28,627 bases of DNA from Sulfurivirga caldicuralii. Lineage in GTDB: Bacteria > Pseudomonadota > Gammaproteobacteria > Thiomicrospirales > Thiomicrospiraceae. The stretch is from assembly GCA_015661715.1 (NCBI GenBank), contig DQVN01000058.1, positions 1 to 28,627 on the forward strand, given 5' to 3'. Under the pieces are notes generated by a model. The model was given only the letters and a program-made list of their open reading frames with translations. It had not been told where the DNA came from and searched no databases. A program made the translations under genes and the position numbers. This document shows positions 1 to 9,359 of the stretch, in pieces (position 1 is the stretch's first letter; each line of letters begins with the position of its first letter).

Positions 1-273
1 CCCGGCACCCAGAGCGGCCAGTCGTTTCGGCTGACGGGCAAGGGGGTGAAGTCCGTGCGTTCAGCGCAGGTGGGGGATCTGATCTGCCGGGTGCAGATTG
101 AAACGCCGGTGAAATTGACCGCTGAGCAGCGCGAACTGTTGGAGAAACTGGAAGAGACTTTAGAGGGCAAACGACAGACCCATAGTCCGCAGGCACATTC
201 CTTCTGGGATAAGGTTAAGCGCTTCTTTTCCGGCGAGGAGGATAAAAAGGATAAGGATTCACCCTGGGAGTGA
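1..273 (+). CDS. dnaJ: Chaperone protein DnaJ, C-terminal part (cut by the window start)
   Basis: This is the last 90 codons of DnaJ, the Hsp40 co-chaperone that delivers unfolded proteins to DnaK and stimulates its ATPase in the cytoplasm. The frame is open from base 1. It begins with [20 protein letters not shown] and continues through [16 protein letters not shown], which is typical of the second C-terminal substrate-binding beta domain and the start of the dimerisation helix. A charged tail containing [13 protein letters not shown] follows, as in other gammaproteobacterial DnaJ proteins. The J domain, the Gly/Phe linker and the zinc fingers lie before the window. The stop is only 6 bases ahead of the dapB start, so the two genes are probably co-transcribed; dnaJ-dapB-carAB is a common order in Pseudomonas and relatives. 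Confidence 0.93.
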   Translation, partial: PGTQSGQSFRLTGKGVKSVRSAQVGDLICRVQIETPVKLTAEQRELLEKLEETLEGKRQTHSPQAHSFWDKVKRFFSGEEDKKDKDSPWE

Positions 274-276
274 TGA

Positions 277-1098
<822 letters not shown>

Positions 1099-1105
1099 CC
1101 CTGCA

Positions 1106-1134
1106 TAGACAGGGGTGTGGGAATCCAGTAAAAT
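1106..1134 (+). promoter_or_regulatory. Probable sigma-70 promoter of the carAB leader
   Basis: TAGACA at 1106-1111 and TAAAAT at 1129-1134 each match the sigma-70 consensus at 5 of 6 positions and are separated by exactly 17 bases. The pair starts 7 bases after the dapB stop and would give a transcript starting near 1141, with a leader of about 125 bases before carA. Assignment is by eye only. Confidence 0.55.
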
Positions 1135-1135
1135 T

Positions 1136-1193
1136 CGCCCAACTACATTTACATTTCGGGGTTGGGCGCATGCACAACAAGGCCTACAGTTGA
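1136..1193 (+). promoter_or_regulatory. carAB leader: 8-bp hairpin followed by a seven-codon ORF
   Basis: CGCCCAAC (1136-1143) pairs perfectly with GTTGGGCG (1161-1168). Directly behind it, an ATG at 1170 opens a seven-codon frame, MHNKAYS, whose TGA at 1191-1193 abuts the stem of the terminator hairpin downstream. GCCTACA (1182-1188), inside the mini-ORF, can also pair with TGTAGGC (1230-1236) on the far side of that terminator, which would extend the structure. This could be a ribosome-dependent attenuator, but the Shine-Dalgarno is weak and the peptide has no run of arginine or pyrimidine-linked codons. The left hairpin arm overlaps the expected transcription start. Confidence 0.35.
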
Positions 1194-1230
1194 AACGGAG
1201 CCAGTTCGATGGAACTGCGCTCCGTTTTTT
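1193..1230 (+). terminator. Intrinsic terminator / attenuator hairpin ahead of carA
   Basis: AAACGGAGC (1193-1201) pairs with GCTCCGTTT (1219-1227) and, inside it, CAGTTC pairs with GAACTG around a GATG loop, with a single bulged C at 1218. The stem is about 15 bp and runs into six T residues (1225-1230). It lies downstream of the carAB promoter and 36 bases before the carA ATG, so it can act as an attenuator. It may also stop read-through from dapB. Confidence 0.75.
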
Positions 1231-1266
1231 GTAGGCGCGCGCCGGATTCAGTATCCAGGGAGCCTT

Positions 1267-2415
1267 ATGACTGACAAACGAGACGCCCTTTTGGCATTGG
1301 AAGATGGCACCGTTTTTTGGGGCACCGCCATCGGTGTCGATGGTGAAGCGGTCGGTGAGGTGGTCTTTAATACCGCCATGACCGGTTATCAGGAAATTCT
1401 CACCGATCCCTCCTATTTCCGCCAGATTGTTACCTTGACCTATCCCCACATTGGCAATGTGGGTGTGAATGAGGAGGATGAAGAGTCCCCCCGCATTATG
1501 GCGCAAGGGCTGGTCATAAAAGACCTGCCGCCGCGGATGAGCAGTTTCCGCGCCCAGATGCCTTTGGATGAATATCTGCGCCAGCAGCAGGTGGTGGCGA
1601 TTGCCGATATCGATACCCGCAAGCTGACGCGCATTCTGCGGGAGAAAGGGGCGCAGAATGGCGTGATTCAGGCGGGGACACAACTGGATCCTGATGCGGC
1701 AGTGGCCGCAGCCCGTGCTTTCTCTGGACTCAAGGGGCTGGATCTGGCCCAGTCAGTGACCACTGCACAACCCTATGTGTGGACGGAAGGTACCTGGCGA
1801 TTGAATGGGGGGCATGTGGATCATGGAGACAGGGTTGAATGGCAGGTTGTAGCCTATGATTTTGGCATCAAGCGTAATATTTTGCGCATGTTGGCAGCGC
1901 GTGGCTGCAAGGTGACGGTCGTACCGGCCAAAACCCCGGCCGCGGATGTGCTGGCCATGAATCCTGACGGTGTCTTTCTCTCCAATGGGCCGGGCGACCC
2001 AGCGCCGTGTGACTATGCCATTGAGGCCATCCAGACCATTCTGCAACACAGCCAGGTGCCGGTATTTGGCATTTGTCTGGGTCATCAACTGCTGGCGTTG
2101 GCCAGTGGTGCGCAGACGGTGAAAATGAAATTCGGCCATCATGGGGCCAATCATCCGGTTCAGGACTTGCACAGTGGGCGCGTCTATATCACCTCCCAGA
2201 ACCATGGTTTTGCGGTGGATGAGGCCAGCCTGCCGGAAGGGGTGGTTGCGACCCATAAATCGCTTTTTGATGGCAGCCTGCAGGGGATTCGCCTGAAGGA
2301 TCGAGCGGCGTTTGGTTTTCAGGGGCACCCCGAAGCCAGCCCCGGCCCCCATGATGTGGCCTATCTGTTTGACCAGTTTATCGCCGATATGCGTGCCTAC
2401 CGAGCCAAGGGATAA
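1267..2415 (+). CDS. carA: Carbamoyl-phosphate synthase small (glutaminase) subunit CarA
   Basis: CarA hydrolyses glutamine and channels the ammonia to CarB for carbamoyl phosphate, the common precursor of arginine and pyrimidines. The product is 382 aa, the same length as E. coli CarA. The N-terminal CPSase small-chain domain (about 1-180) includes [20 protein letters not shown]. The class I glutamine amidotransferase domain has SNGPGDP, then the nucleophile elbow VFGICLGHQ with Cys270, and His354 and Glu356 in GFQGHPEA. The frame is open upstream to 1162, but that extension crosses the terminator hairpin, and the family N-terminus fits the ATG at 1267. An AGGGAG Shine-Dalgarno (1257-1262) lies 4 bases before it. 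carB begins 9 bases after the stop. Confidence 0.97.
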   Translation: MTDKRDALLALEDGTVFWGTAIGVDGEAVGEVVFNTAMTGYQEILTDPSYFRQIVTLTYPHIGNVGVNEEDEESPRIMAQGLVIKDLPPRMSSFRAQMPLDEYLRQQQVVAIADIDTRKLTRILREKGAQNGVIQAGTQLDPDAAVAAARAFSGLKGLDLAQSVTTAQPYVWTEGTWRLNGGHVDHGDRVEWQVVAYDFGIKRNILRMLAARGCKVTVVPAKTPAADVLAMNPDGVFLSNGPGDPAPCDYAIEAIQTILQHSQVPVFGICLGHQLLALASGAQTVKMKFGHHGANHPVQDLHSGRVYITSQNHGFAVDEASLPEGVVATHKSLFDGSLQGIRLKDRAAFGFQGHPEASPGPHDVAYLFDQFIADMRAYRAKG

Positions 2416-2424
2416 AGAGACACC

Positions 2425-5400
2425 ATGCCAAAGAGAACGGATATTGACAGCATTTTGATCATCGGTGCCGGCCCCATCATCATTGGCCAGGCGTGTGAGT
2501 TCGATTACTCCGGTGTGCAGGCGTGTAAGGCGCTTAAGGAAGAGGGGTATCGGGTAATCCTGGTCAACTCCAATCCGGCCACCATTATGACCGACCCGGA
2601 TTTGGCCGATGCCACCTATATTGAACCTATCGAATGGCGCACCCTTGCAAAGATCATTGAAAAAGAACGGCCGGATGCCATTCTGCCCACCATGGGCGGA
2701 CAGACGGCATTGAACTGTGCTTTGGATCTGTCGCGCCAAGGGGTGTTGCAACAATATGGCGTGGAGCTGATCGGCGCCACGGAAGAGGCCATTGACAAGG
2801 CGGAGAACCGCGACCGTTTCCGTCAAGCGATGCAGAAGATCGGCCTGGATATGCCCAAATCTGCAGTCGCCCACAGTATGGATGAGGCCTGGGCCATTCT
2901 GGAGGAGGTGGGTTTTCCCGCCATTATCCGTCCGTCATTTACCCTGGGTGGCTCAGGCGGCGGTATTGCCTATAACCGGGATGAGTTTGAGCAGATCTGC
3001 AAATTCGGTCTGGAGCTTTCGCCCACCAATGAGCTGCTGATCGAAGAGTCGATCATTGGCTGGAAAGAGTATGAGATGGAGGTCATTCGCGACAAGCGTG
3101 ACAATGCCATCATCATATGCTCCATCGAAAACCTGGATCCCATGGGCGTGCATACGGGGGATTCCATTACCGTTGCGCCGGCGCAAACGCTGACAGACAA
3201 AGAATATCAGATCATGCGTAACGCCTCCTTGGCCGTGTTGCGGGAGATTGGCGTGGAGACAGGGGGCTCCAATGTGCAGTTCGCTGTGAACCCGGAAAAT
3301 GGGCGCATGATCATTATCGAAATGAACCCCAGGGTGTCACGCTCTTCCGCCCTGGCTTCTAAAGCCACCGGTTTCCCTATTGCCAAGGTGGCGGCCAAGC
3401 TGGCGGTGGGCTATACGCTGGATGAATTGCACAACGATATCACCGGTGGCGCCACCCCCGCCTCCTTTGAGCCCACCATTGACTATGTGGTCACCAAGAT
3501 TCCCCGTTTCACCTTTGAGAAGTTTCCTCAGGCAGAACCCCGCCTGTCTACCCAGATGAAGTCGGTGGGAGAGGTGATGGCCATGGGACGCAATTTCCAG
3601 GAGTCGCTGCAGAAGGCGATCCGTGGTCTGGAGACGGGTAAGACCGGGTTGAACGAAATGCTGGATCTGGCCAGCATGGATGAGAAAGAGGTGCGCGATA
3701 TTCTGCGGGCGGAGCTGCGTCATCCGGGCCCGGAGCGGTTGTGGTATGTGGCCGATGCCTTCCGTGCCGGCTGGACGCTGGAGGCGGTGCATGAGGCCTG
3801 TGATATTGATCCCTGGTTCCTGGCGCAGATTCAGGAACTGGTCGAGTTGGAGCAGGGGTTGAAGGTGATCGGCCTGGATGGGTTGGATGCGGAGACACTG
3901 CGCCGCTACAAGCAGAAGGGCTTTTCCGATGCCCGCATTGCCGAACTGGTAGGTGTCACCGAAAAGGGTGTGCGTAAATTGCGTCACATGCTGGATATTC
4001 GTCCAGTCTATAAGCGTGTGGACACCTGCGCGGCGGAATTTGCCACCAAGACGGCATATATGTACTCCTCCTATGATGAAGAGTGTGAAGCGGAGCCGTC
4101 TGAACGCAAGAAGATCATGGTGTTGGGCGGTGGCCCCAACCGTATCGGTCAGGGGATCGAGTTTGACTACTGCTGTGTGCATGCTGCTTTTGCCCTGAGT
4201 GAAGATGGGTATGAAACCATCATGGTCAACTGTAATCCGGAGACGGTATCCACCGACTATGACACCTCTGACCGTCTCTACTTCGAGCCATTGACCCTGG
4301 AAGATGTATTGGAAATTGTCGAAGTGGAGAAGCCGGATGGGGTGGTGGTGCAATACGGTGGGCAGACGCCTCTGAAGTTGGCGCGGGCCCTGGAAGCCGC
4401 CGGTGTTCCCATTATCGGTACCACGCCAGATTCCATTGACCTGGCCGAAGATCGGGAGCGTTTCCAGCAACTGTTGCATGAACTGGGGCTGAAACAACCG
4501 CCTAACCGTACGGCGCGCAGCGAGGAGGAGGCGCTTGCTTTGGCCAAGGAGGTGGGGTATCCGCTGGTGGTGCGCCCTTCCTATGTTCTGGGCGGGCGGG
4601 CCATGGAGATTGTCTATAGTGAAAAAGACCTGCAGCGCTATATGCGTGAGGCGGTGAAGGTCTCCAATGACTCGCCGGTGCTCTTGGACCGTTTCCTGGA
4701 TGATGCCATAGAGGTGGATGTGGATGCGGTGGCCGATGGTGAGACCGTCGTCATTGGTGGCATTATGGAGCATATTGAGCAGGCGGGCATTCACTCGGGC
4801 GATTCGGCCTGTTCCTTGCCCCCCTACAGTATTCGCCCCCAATTGCAGGATCAGATCCGCGATCAGGTGAAAAAGATGGCCAGGGCGCTGAATGTGGTGG
4901 GGCTGATGAATACTCAGTTCGCCATCAAGGATGACGAGATCTATGTGCTGGAGGTCAACCCGCGCGCTTCACGGACCGTGCCCTTTGTCTCCAAAGCCAT
5001 GGGGCGGCCGCTGGCCAAGATTGCCGCCCGCTGCATGGTGGGGCAAAGCTTGTCAGAACAGGGTTTTACCACGGAAGTCATTCCTAAGCATTTTTCGGTG
5101 AAGGAGGCCGTTTTTCCTTTCATTAAATTCTTGGGCGTGGATCCGATTTTGGGCCCGGAGATGAAATCCACCGGTGAGGTGATGGGCGTAGGAGAGACCT
5201 TCCCTCAGGCCTATGCCAAGGCGGAGCTGGCCGCCGGCACCGTGCTGCCCAAGTCCGGCACCGCATTTCTAAGTGTGCGTAAGGCGGATCGGGAAAAAGT
5301 TGTCGAGCTGGCCCAGCGACTAAAGGCACGCGGCTTTAAACTGGTGGCGACCCGGGGCACGGCCAAAACATTGGCGGATGCCGGTATTGAGGTGGAGGTG

Positions 5401-5640
5401 GTCAATAAGGTCACTGAAGGGCGGCCCAATATCGTTGACCTGATTAAAAACGGCGAGATCGATTTGATTGTCAACACATCGGATGGGTCGGTCTCCATCA
5501 AGGATTCGGCCGATATCCGCCGCGAGGCGCTGATGCAGAAGGTGTGCTATACCACCACCATTGCCGGTGCCTTTGCCATGGTGGCCGCCATGGACTATCT
5601 GGATACACAGCCGGTGTATCGGCTGCAGGATTTACAGTAA
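2425..5640 (+). CDS. carB: Carbamoyl-phosphate synthase large subunit CarB
   Basis: CarB makes carbamoyl phosphate from bicarbonate, two ATP and ammonia supplied by CarA. The 1071 aa length is almost the same as E. coli (1073). Two homologous ATP-grasp halves are visible: the first begins [20 protein letters not shown] and includes [12 protein letters not shown] and [18 protein letters not shown]; the second begins [20 protein letters not shown] and includes [14 protein letters not shown] and [16 protein letters not shown]. The last roughly 140 residues form the allosteric MGS-like domain ([35 protein letters not shown]), the usual site for UMP, IMP and ornithine control. It lies 9 bases behind carA and is surely co-transcribed; there is no intervening ORF. 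Confidence 0.97.
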   Translation: MPKRTDIDSILIIGAGPIIIGQACEFDYSGVQACKALKEEGYRVILVNSNPATIMTDPDLADATYIEPIEWRTLAKIIEKERPDAILPTMGGQTALNCALDLSRQGVLQQYGVELIGATEEAIDKAENRDRFRQAMQKIGLDMPKSAVAHSMDEAWAILEEVGFPAIIRPSFTLGGSGGGIAYNRDEFEQICKFGLELSPTNELLIEESIIGWKEYEMEVIRDKRDNAIIICSIENLDPMGVHTGDSITVAPAQTLTDKEYQIMRNASLAVLREIGVETGGSNVQFAVNPENGRMIIIEMNPRVSRSSALASKATGFPIAKVAAKLAVGYTLDELHNDITGGATPASFEPTIDYVVTKIPRFTFEKFPQAEPRLSTQMKSVGEVMAMGRNFQESLQKAIRGLETGKTGLNEMLDLASMDEKEVRDILRAELRHPGPERLWYVADAFRAGWTLEAVHEACDIDPWFLAQIQELVELEQGLKVIGLDGLDAETLRRYKQKGFSDARIAELVGVTEKGVRKLRHMLDIRPVYKRVDTCAAEFATKTAYMYSSYDEECEAEPSERKKIMVLGGGPNRIGQGIEFDYCCVHAAFALSEDGYETIMVNCNPETVSTDYDTSDRLYFEPLTLEDVLEIVEVEKPDGVVVQYGGQTPLKLARALEAAGVPIIGTTPDSIDLAEDRERFQQLLHELGLKQPPNRTARSEEEALALAKEVGYPLVVRPSYVLGGRAMEIVYSEKDLQRYMREAVKVSNDSPVLLDRFLDDAIEVDVDAVADGETVVIGGIMEHIEQAGIHSGDSACSLPPYSIRPQLQDQIRDQVKKMARALNVVGLMNTQFAIKDDEIYVLEVNPRASRTVPFVSKAMGRPLAKIAARCMVGQSLSEQGFTTEVIPKHFSVKEAVFPFIKFLGVDPILGPEMKSTGEVMGVGETFPQAYAKAELAAGTVLPKSGTAFLSVRKADREKVVELAQRLKARGFKLVATRGTAKTLADAGIEVEVVNKVTEGRPNIVDLIKNGEIDLIVNTSDGSVSIKDSADIRREALMQKVCYTTTIAGAFAMVAAMDYLDTQPVYRLQDLQ

Positions 5641-5669
5641 AATACCGCTCAATAAACGAATAGTCTAGT

Positions 5670-5699
5670 CGCCCCGCTTTTGCGGGGCGTCGTCTTTTT
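5670..5699 (+). terminator. GC-rich hairpin between carB and greA, weak terminator
   Basis: CGCCCCGC (5670-5677), a TTTT loop and GCGGGGCG (5682-5689) form a perfect 8-bp hairpin. Five T residues (5695-5699) follow only after a 5-base gap, so termination is probably partial and greA may be reached by read-through from carAB. Confidence 0.5.
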
Positions 5700-5717
5700 G
5701 TCCAAGGAGGACTGATG

Positions 5718-6194
5718 ATGCAAAAGCACCCCATGACGAAAGAGGGCGCAGACAAGCTGAAGGCAGAGCTCAAGCAGCTTAAGCAGGAAGCGCGTCCGCG
5801 TATTGCCCAGGCCATTGCTGAGGCCCGAGAGCATGGCGATTTGAAAGAAAATGCGGAATATCATGCTGCCCGCGAGCAACAGGGCTTGATTGAAGCCCGC
5901 ATCCGCCAGATCGAAGGTATTTTGGCCCATGCGCAAGTGATTGATGTGACCAAGTTGAATGCAGACGGCAAGGTGGTCTTTGGTGCCACGGTACATTTGC
6001 TCAATCTGGACACCGATGAGGAGGTGATTTACAAGATTGTCGGAGATGAAGAAGCTGACCTGGCCCATGGCAAAATCTCCGTCAACTCACCCATTGCCCG
6101 GGCGCTGATCGGCAAGGAAGAGGGGGATGAGATCACGGTTCAAGCGCCGGGAGGCAATGTGGACTACGAAATTATTCAGGTGGAATACATCTGA
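5718..6194 (+). CDS. greA: Transcription elongation factor GreA
   Basis: GreA binds backtracked RNA polymerase and stimulates cleavage of the transcript 3' end. The 158-residue protein has the N-terminal coiled-coil domain (about 1-75) with [17 protein letters not shown], where the acidic tip residues and family signature lie, and the C-terminal FKBP-like domain ([34 protein letters not shown]). The ATG at 5718 gives MQKHPMT, which aligns with the E. coli start MQAIPMT, and lies 7 bases after AAGGAGG (5704-5710); an ATG at 5715 is also possible. carA-carB-greA linkage is known from Pseudomonas aeruginosa, where an extra ORF lies between carA and carB. The stop overlaps the next start by one base. 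Confidence 0.96.
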   Translation: MQKHPMTKEGADKLKAELKQLKQEARPRIAQAIAEAREHGDLKENAEYHAAREQQGLIEARIRQIEGILAHAQVIDVTKLNADGKVVFGATVHLLNLDTDEEVIYKIVGDEEADLAHGKISVNSPIARALIGKEEGDEITVQAPGGNVDYEIIQVEYI

Positions 6195-6616
6195 TGCTGC
6201 CTTTGCTCGGCCTGGTATTAATCAGCCTGGTCATTGGCCTGCAGGTGGCCATGGGTTATGTAGCCGCGCCCATTCTGTTCATGCATTTGGATCGGGTGCT
6301 GGCGGGCCAGTTGGCCGGGCAAATGCTCCATTGGGCTGAGCTGGCCGGTTTCATTGTCATCATGGCGGTGGCGCTACTGCCGCAGCGTTTCTGGTTACGG
6401 GGAGTGCTGCTTCTGGCTGCAGGAGCGCAACTGGCGCAGTTGGCGTGGTTGAATCCCACCATGGCGGCGCTCAAGGCCGGCGGCTTGACTCAGCCTGCGT
6501 TGCAGGCGCAGTTTATGCACTGGCACGGTGTTTCGCAGGTGGTGTATGTGGCGGGATGGGGGCTGCTGTGTGTCTGGATCGGTCTTCGCCTCAGGCAGTT
6601 ATCCACCGATAAGTAG
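6194..6616 (+). CDS. DUF4149 family membrane protein
   Basis: This 140-aa inner-membrane protein has about four hydrophobic helices: residues 1-29 (LLGLVLISLVIGLQVAMGY), roughly 47-62 (AELAGFIVIMAVALL), 68-88 and 115-132. The pattern of a first helix followed by APILFMHLDR, a central HWAEL and a late MHWHGVSQ fits the DUF4149 family, often found next to greA and yhbY in gammaproteobacteria. No function is established. The ATG overlaps the greA stop (TGATG), which implies translational coupling. No terminator is visible directly after it. The family call comes from overall pattern and neighbourhood, not from a database match. Confidence 0.75.
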   Translation: MLPLLGLVLISLVIGLQVAMGYVAAPILFMHLDRVLAGQLAGQMLHWAELAGFIVIMAVALLPQRFWLRGVLLLAAGAQLAQLAWLNPTMAALKAGGLTQPALQAQFMHWHGVSQVVYVAGWGLLCVWIGLRLRQLSTDK

Positions 6617-6655
6617 TGCTTATAAGGATTTAATAATTTTTGAATATTGATTGTG

Positions 6656-6684
6656 TTGCAATCATGCTGGAAAAAGCGCACAAT
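6656..6684 (+). promoter_or_regulatory. Possible sigma-70 promoter of the exported-protein gene
   Basis: TTGCAA (6656-6661) and CACAAT (6679-6684) are spaced by 17 bases and lie 52 bases before the ATG at 6737. The -10 element is only 4 of 6. The surrounding AT-rich 120-base gap after DUF4149 is otherwise empty. Confidence 0.3.
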
Positions 6685-6736
6685 TGGTCAAGACACGGTT
6701 GAGGCAACATTAACCCCCAAATTTGTGGAGAGATGC

Positions 6737-7171
6737 ATGAAAAAGTTGACTCTTAAGGCACTGTTTGTCGCAGGTTTTGCATTTGCCCTTTCCAGCGCCT
6801 ACGCAGGTGAATCTGTATACGACAAGTGCTTGAGCGAAGGCGAGAAACTGATCGAAGCGGCTAAAACAGAAGGTCGTGCCGCAGCGGAAAATGTAGATGA
6901 GAATCTGCTGGCATCCTGTAAGGCGGAGCTGACCAAGATGGAAGAGGCCGCAATGAAGCGTGCAGGTGTGGATCCGGCGCAGAATACCCATAACCCCTAT
7001 AAGTTCATGACTGGGGAAGAGCGCGTCAAGTGGTCTAAGCTGTGGGAAGCGGTGGACGCCATGCAAGGTCGAGGCGTACGCTTCTTGCAGAATGCTTGGT
7101 ATGGCGGCGATCCGGGTAACCGCCTGGATGAGATGGAAAAAACAGGCAAGATTCCAGCCGACTGGCGATAA
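6737..7171 (+). CDS. Exported small protein of unknown function
   Basis: I do not recognise a family. The 144-aa product starts with a clear Sec signal peptide, MKKLTLKALFVAGFAFALSS, with a likely signal peptidase I site after AYA (residue 23), leaving a hydrophilic mature protein of about 120 residues. The mature part is mostly predicted helix and charged, with two cysteines (C31 and C61) that could form a disulfide in the periplasm, and a C-terminal section rich in aromatic and Gly/Asn residues (FLQNAWYGGDPGNRLDEM). The frame is open back to 6647, but GGAG at 6727-6730 and the signal peptide decide the ATG at 6737. It looks monocistronic, with a possible promoter upstream and a strong terminator 26 bases after the stop. 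Confidence 0.8.
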   Translation: MKKLTLKALFVAGFAFALSSAYAGESVYDKCLSEGEKLIEAAKTEGRAAAENVDENLLASCKAELTKMEEAAMKRAGVDPAQNTHNPYKFMTGEERVKWSKLWEAVDAMQGRGVRFLQNAWYGGDPGNRLDEMEKTGKIPADWR

Positions 7172-7196
7172 GCCAGGTAAAAATGGATTTTTCTGG

Positions 7197-7219
7197 ACCG
7201 GGCCCTGTGCCCGGTTTTT
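7197..7219 (+). terminator. Intrinsic terminator
   Basis: ACCGGGC (7197-7203), a 5-base loop and GCCCGGT (7209-7215) are followed by five T residues. It ends the exported-protein transcript just before the DUF455 gene, whose Shine-Dalgarno starts at 7226; any promoter for DUF455 must overlap or precede this hairpin. Confidence 0.85.
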
Positions 7220-7237
7220 CATTTCAAGGAGTAGGTT

Positions 7238-8053
7238 ATGGCGTCACTCTTTTCCGTCACCTTGGATTGTCTGCTGGAGAAAGATCTCAATGAAAAGGTG
7301 CGTAAACTCTCAGCGCTGCAGCAGGCATGGACGGAAGATCAACTCAGTTTACAACCGACGGATACCATCATACGCATTCCAGACCCTGGCCGCCCTGACA
7401 AACCGGCGCTGGTGCCGCCGCGCCAACTGCCAAAACGGCGCCTGGGCACCCGGGCAGGGCACGGCGCCCTGATGCATGCCATTGCCCATATTGAGTTCAA
7501 TGCTGTCAATCTGGCGTTGGATGCGGTGTATCGTTTTCAAGATATGCCGCGAGATTACTATTTTGAGTGGTTGGGCGTGGCCTGTGAGGAGGCGTATCAC
7601 TTTCAGATCGTGCGCGAACACCTCAACAGCCTGGGATATGAATATGGGGATTTTCCTGCCCATAATGGCCTGTGGCTCACCACCTATGAAACCGACCATG
7701 ATCCTTTGGTGCGTATGGCCATGGTGCCCCGAACCCTGGAGGCGCGCGGGCTGGATGTGACCCCGGGCATGATACATAAACTGCGGGCGATCGGAGATAA
7801 GCGTGGCGTGGAAATCCTTAAAATTTTGCTGCGTGATGAGATCGGCCATGTGGCGGTGGGCACGCGCTGGTTCCGCTATCTATGCGCCCAGCGTGGTTTG
7901 AACCCCTTTGAGACCTTCCAACGCATTGTGGATGAGTATTTCCATGGCAATTTGGCGGGGCCTTTCAACTATGAAGCCCGGCGTGAGGCGGGCTTTTCCG
8001 AAGAAGAGATTGCCTGGCTGAAGCAGATCGAGGCGGAGACATTGAATCCATGA
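7238..8053 (+). CDS. DUF455 family ferritin-like protein
   Basis: This 271-aa cytoplasmic protein matches the DUF455 family (COG2833), predicted to adopt a ferritin-like four-helix fold with a possible di-iron site. Characteristic stretches are LMHAIAHIEFNAVNLALDAV, WLGVACEEAYHFQIVREHL, the very typical TLEARGLDVTPGM, and LLRDEIGHVAVG. The ExxH-type pairs in EEAYH and DEIGH, with the His/Glu of AHIEFN, are candidate metal ligands. The biochemical role is not established. The ATG is preceded by AAGGAG (7226-7231). The stop overlaps the next gene (ATGA), so it is translationally coupled to the sugar kinase. Confidence 0.88.
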   Translation: MASLFSVTLDCLLEKDLNEKVRKLSALQQAWTEDQLSLQPTDTIIRIPDPGRPDKPALVPPRQLPKRRLGTRAGHGALMHAIAHIEFNAVNLALDAVYRFQDMPRDYYFEWLGVACEEAYHFQIVREHLNSLGYEYGDFPAHNGLWLTTYETDHDPLVRMAMVPRTLEARGLDVTPGMIHKLRAIGDKRGVEILKILLRDEIGHVAVGTRWFRYLCAQRGLNPFETFQRIVDEYFHGNLAGPFNYEARREAGFSEEEIAWLKQIEAETLNP

Positions 8054-8952
8054 GCATGCATATTGGCATTGATCTGGGTGGGAGCAAAACGGAACTGATT
8101 GCCCTGGATGGGCAGGGCGGTGTGCTGATGCGGTTTCGCACGCCCACCCCTCGGGGGGACTATGCCGCGACCCTGAGCAATATTGTGAAGATGGTGCAGC
8201 AGGCGGAGGCAGCGTTGGGCGAGCAGGCATCAGTCGGCCTTGGCATTCCGGGGGCGTTGTCCCGCCGTACGGGACGGGTGAAAAACGCCAACGCCACCTG
8301 GCTGATTGGCCAGGATCTTTTGGGCGATCTGCAGCAACTGTTGGGGCGTCCGCTTCGCATTGAAAACGACGCCAATTGCTTTGCTTTGAGTGAGGCCACC
8401 GACGGGGCGGGTGCCGGGGCGCAGAGTGTGTTTGGCGTCATTATCGGCACCGGCTGTGGCGGCGGCCTGGTCTATGGTGGGCAGGTGTTGAGTGGCATCA
8501 ATGCCATTGCTGGCGAGTGGGGACATAATCCCTTGCCTTGGGCGGCTGAAGAGGATGCAATGCACCCCTGTTATTGTGGTCAACAAGGCTGTTTGGAAAC
8601 CTTTCTATCGGGACCCGGGATGGCGCGCCACTTTGTAGATGATGGGTTGAGCGCCAAAGAGATCGTCCATTTGGCGCAAAAGGGGGATCCGGCGGCCGAG
8701 GCCCATCTGATGCGCTACTGTACCTGGCTGGCCAAAGGGCTGGCCAGCGTGATCAATGTGTTTGATCCGGATGTGATTGTCTTGGGTGGCGGGTTGTCCA
8801 ATATCCGCCTGCTCTATGAACAAGTACCTCAATTATGGCATCAATGGATTTTTAGCGATCAGGTGGAAACCCGCCTGCAGCCACCCCGTTATGGGGACAG
8901 CAGCGGGGTGCGCGGTGCCGCTTGGTTGGGGGCACAACAGGGGGCATGGTGA
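8050..8952 (+). CDS. mak: ROK-family sugar kinase, Mak-type fructokinase
   Basis: The product is a 300-aa cytoplasmic ROK kinase that phosphorylates a hexose with ATP. It resembles E. coli Mak (fructo/mannokinase, 302 aa) along its whole length: HIGIDLGGSKTELIALDG at the N-terminal phosphate-binding loop, VGLGIPG, GRVKNANATWL, the catalytic Asp107 in ENDANCFALSEA, VIIGTGCGGG, and GEWGHNPLPW. The zinc-binding CYCGQQGCLETF is present (Cys174, 176 and 181, with His159). Mak-type specificity is inferred from this resemblance, and glucose or N-acetylglucosamine kinase activity cannot be excluded. The ATG overlaps the DUF455 stop; a second ATG two codons in (8056) is an alternative start. Confidence 0.88.
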   Translation: MSMHIGIDLGGSKTELIALDGQGGVLMRFRTPTPRGDYAATLSNIVKMVQQAEAALGEQASVGLGIPGALSRRTGRVKNANATWLIGQDLLGDLQQLLGRPLRIENDANCFALSEATDGAGAGAQSVFGVIIGTGCGGGLVYGGQVLSGINAIAGEWGHNPLPWAAEEDAMHPCYCGQQGCLETFLSGPGMARHFVDDGLSAKEIVHLAQKGDPAAEAHLMRYCTWLAKGLASVINVFDPDVIVLGGGLSNIRLLYEQVPQLWHQWIFSDQVETRLQPPRYGDSSGVRGAAWLGAQQGAW

Positions 8953-9278
8953 TGAATTTACCCGCGTTGATTCAACAAGAACCCGCCGTAATGTTACTGT
9001 TTGGCGGGGCGCACTGTCAGGTATGTCAGGTGATCAAGCCTAAGATCGAAGCCCTATTGGCGGCCGACTTTCCACAGGTCAAGTTGGTCTATGTGGATTG
9101 TGGCGAGCAGACGGATCTCTGCGCTCAGGAAGGGATCTTCTCCTTGCCAGTGGTGCGCATCTATTTTGCCGGACAGTTGACAGGTGAGTGGGTGCGCACC
9201 TTCAGTCTGGGCCAGTTGGCGGATGCATTAGCGCGCCCCTATGGACTGATGTTCGCTGATGCAGATGCAGTTGAGTAA
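8952..9278 (+). CDS. Thioredoxin-like protein with CQVC active site
   Basis: The 108-aa product has a thioredoxin fold order: beta strand AVMLLFGGA, active site HCQVC (Cys22, Cys25) at the start of a helix, strand VKLVYVDC, and the cis-proline loop IFSLPVVRIYFAG (Pro66). There is no signal peptide, so it should work in the cytoplasm. The CQVC dipeptide differs from classical CGPC, which usually shifts redox potential, and two further cysteines (50 and 57) are unusual. The ATG overlaps the kinase stop (TGATG); an in-frame ATG at 8946 is an alternative. It ends the DUF455-mak-thioredoxin operon and converges on yggS. No clear terminator is visible in the 81-base gap. Confidence 0.85.
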   Translation: MNLPALIQQEPAVMLLFGGAHCQVCQVIKPKIEALLAADFPQVKLVYVDCGEQTDLCAQEGIFSLPVVRIYFAGQLTGEWVRTFSLGQLADALARPYGLMFADADAVE

Positions 9279-9359
9279 GAGGGCGCGCAAACTTACCGGG
9301 CACAGATGGGTCATGGGGGCAGGTATCGCCGCTTGAATATCGGCAGATGAAGCTGGTGA

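Noticed and set aside
1162-1266. Upstream extension of carA from a TTG
   Set aside because: It would translate through the terminator hairpin, and the standard CarA N-terminus starts at 1267.
3337-4842. A 501-codon open frame on the minus strand opposite carB
   Set aside because: It lies wholly within carB, shows shadow-type composition and no family motif.
6600-6608. DnaA-box-like TTATCCACC
   Set aside because: It has one mismatch, lies within the end of the DUF4149 coding sequence and stands alone; probably chance.
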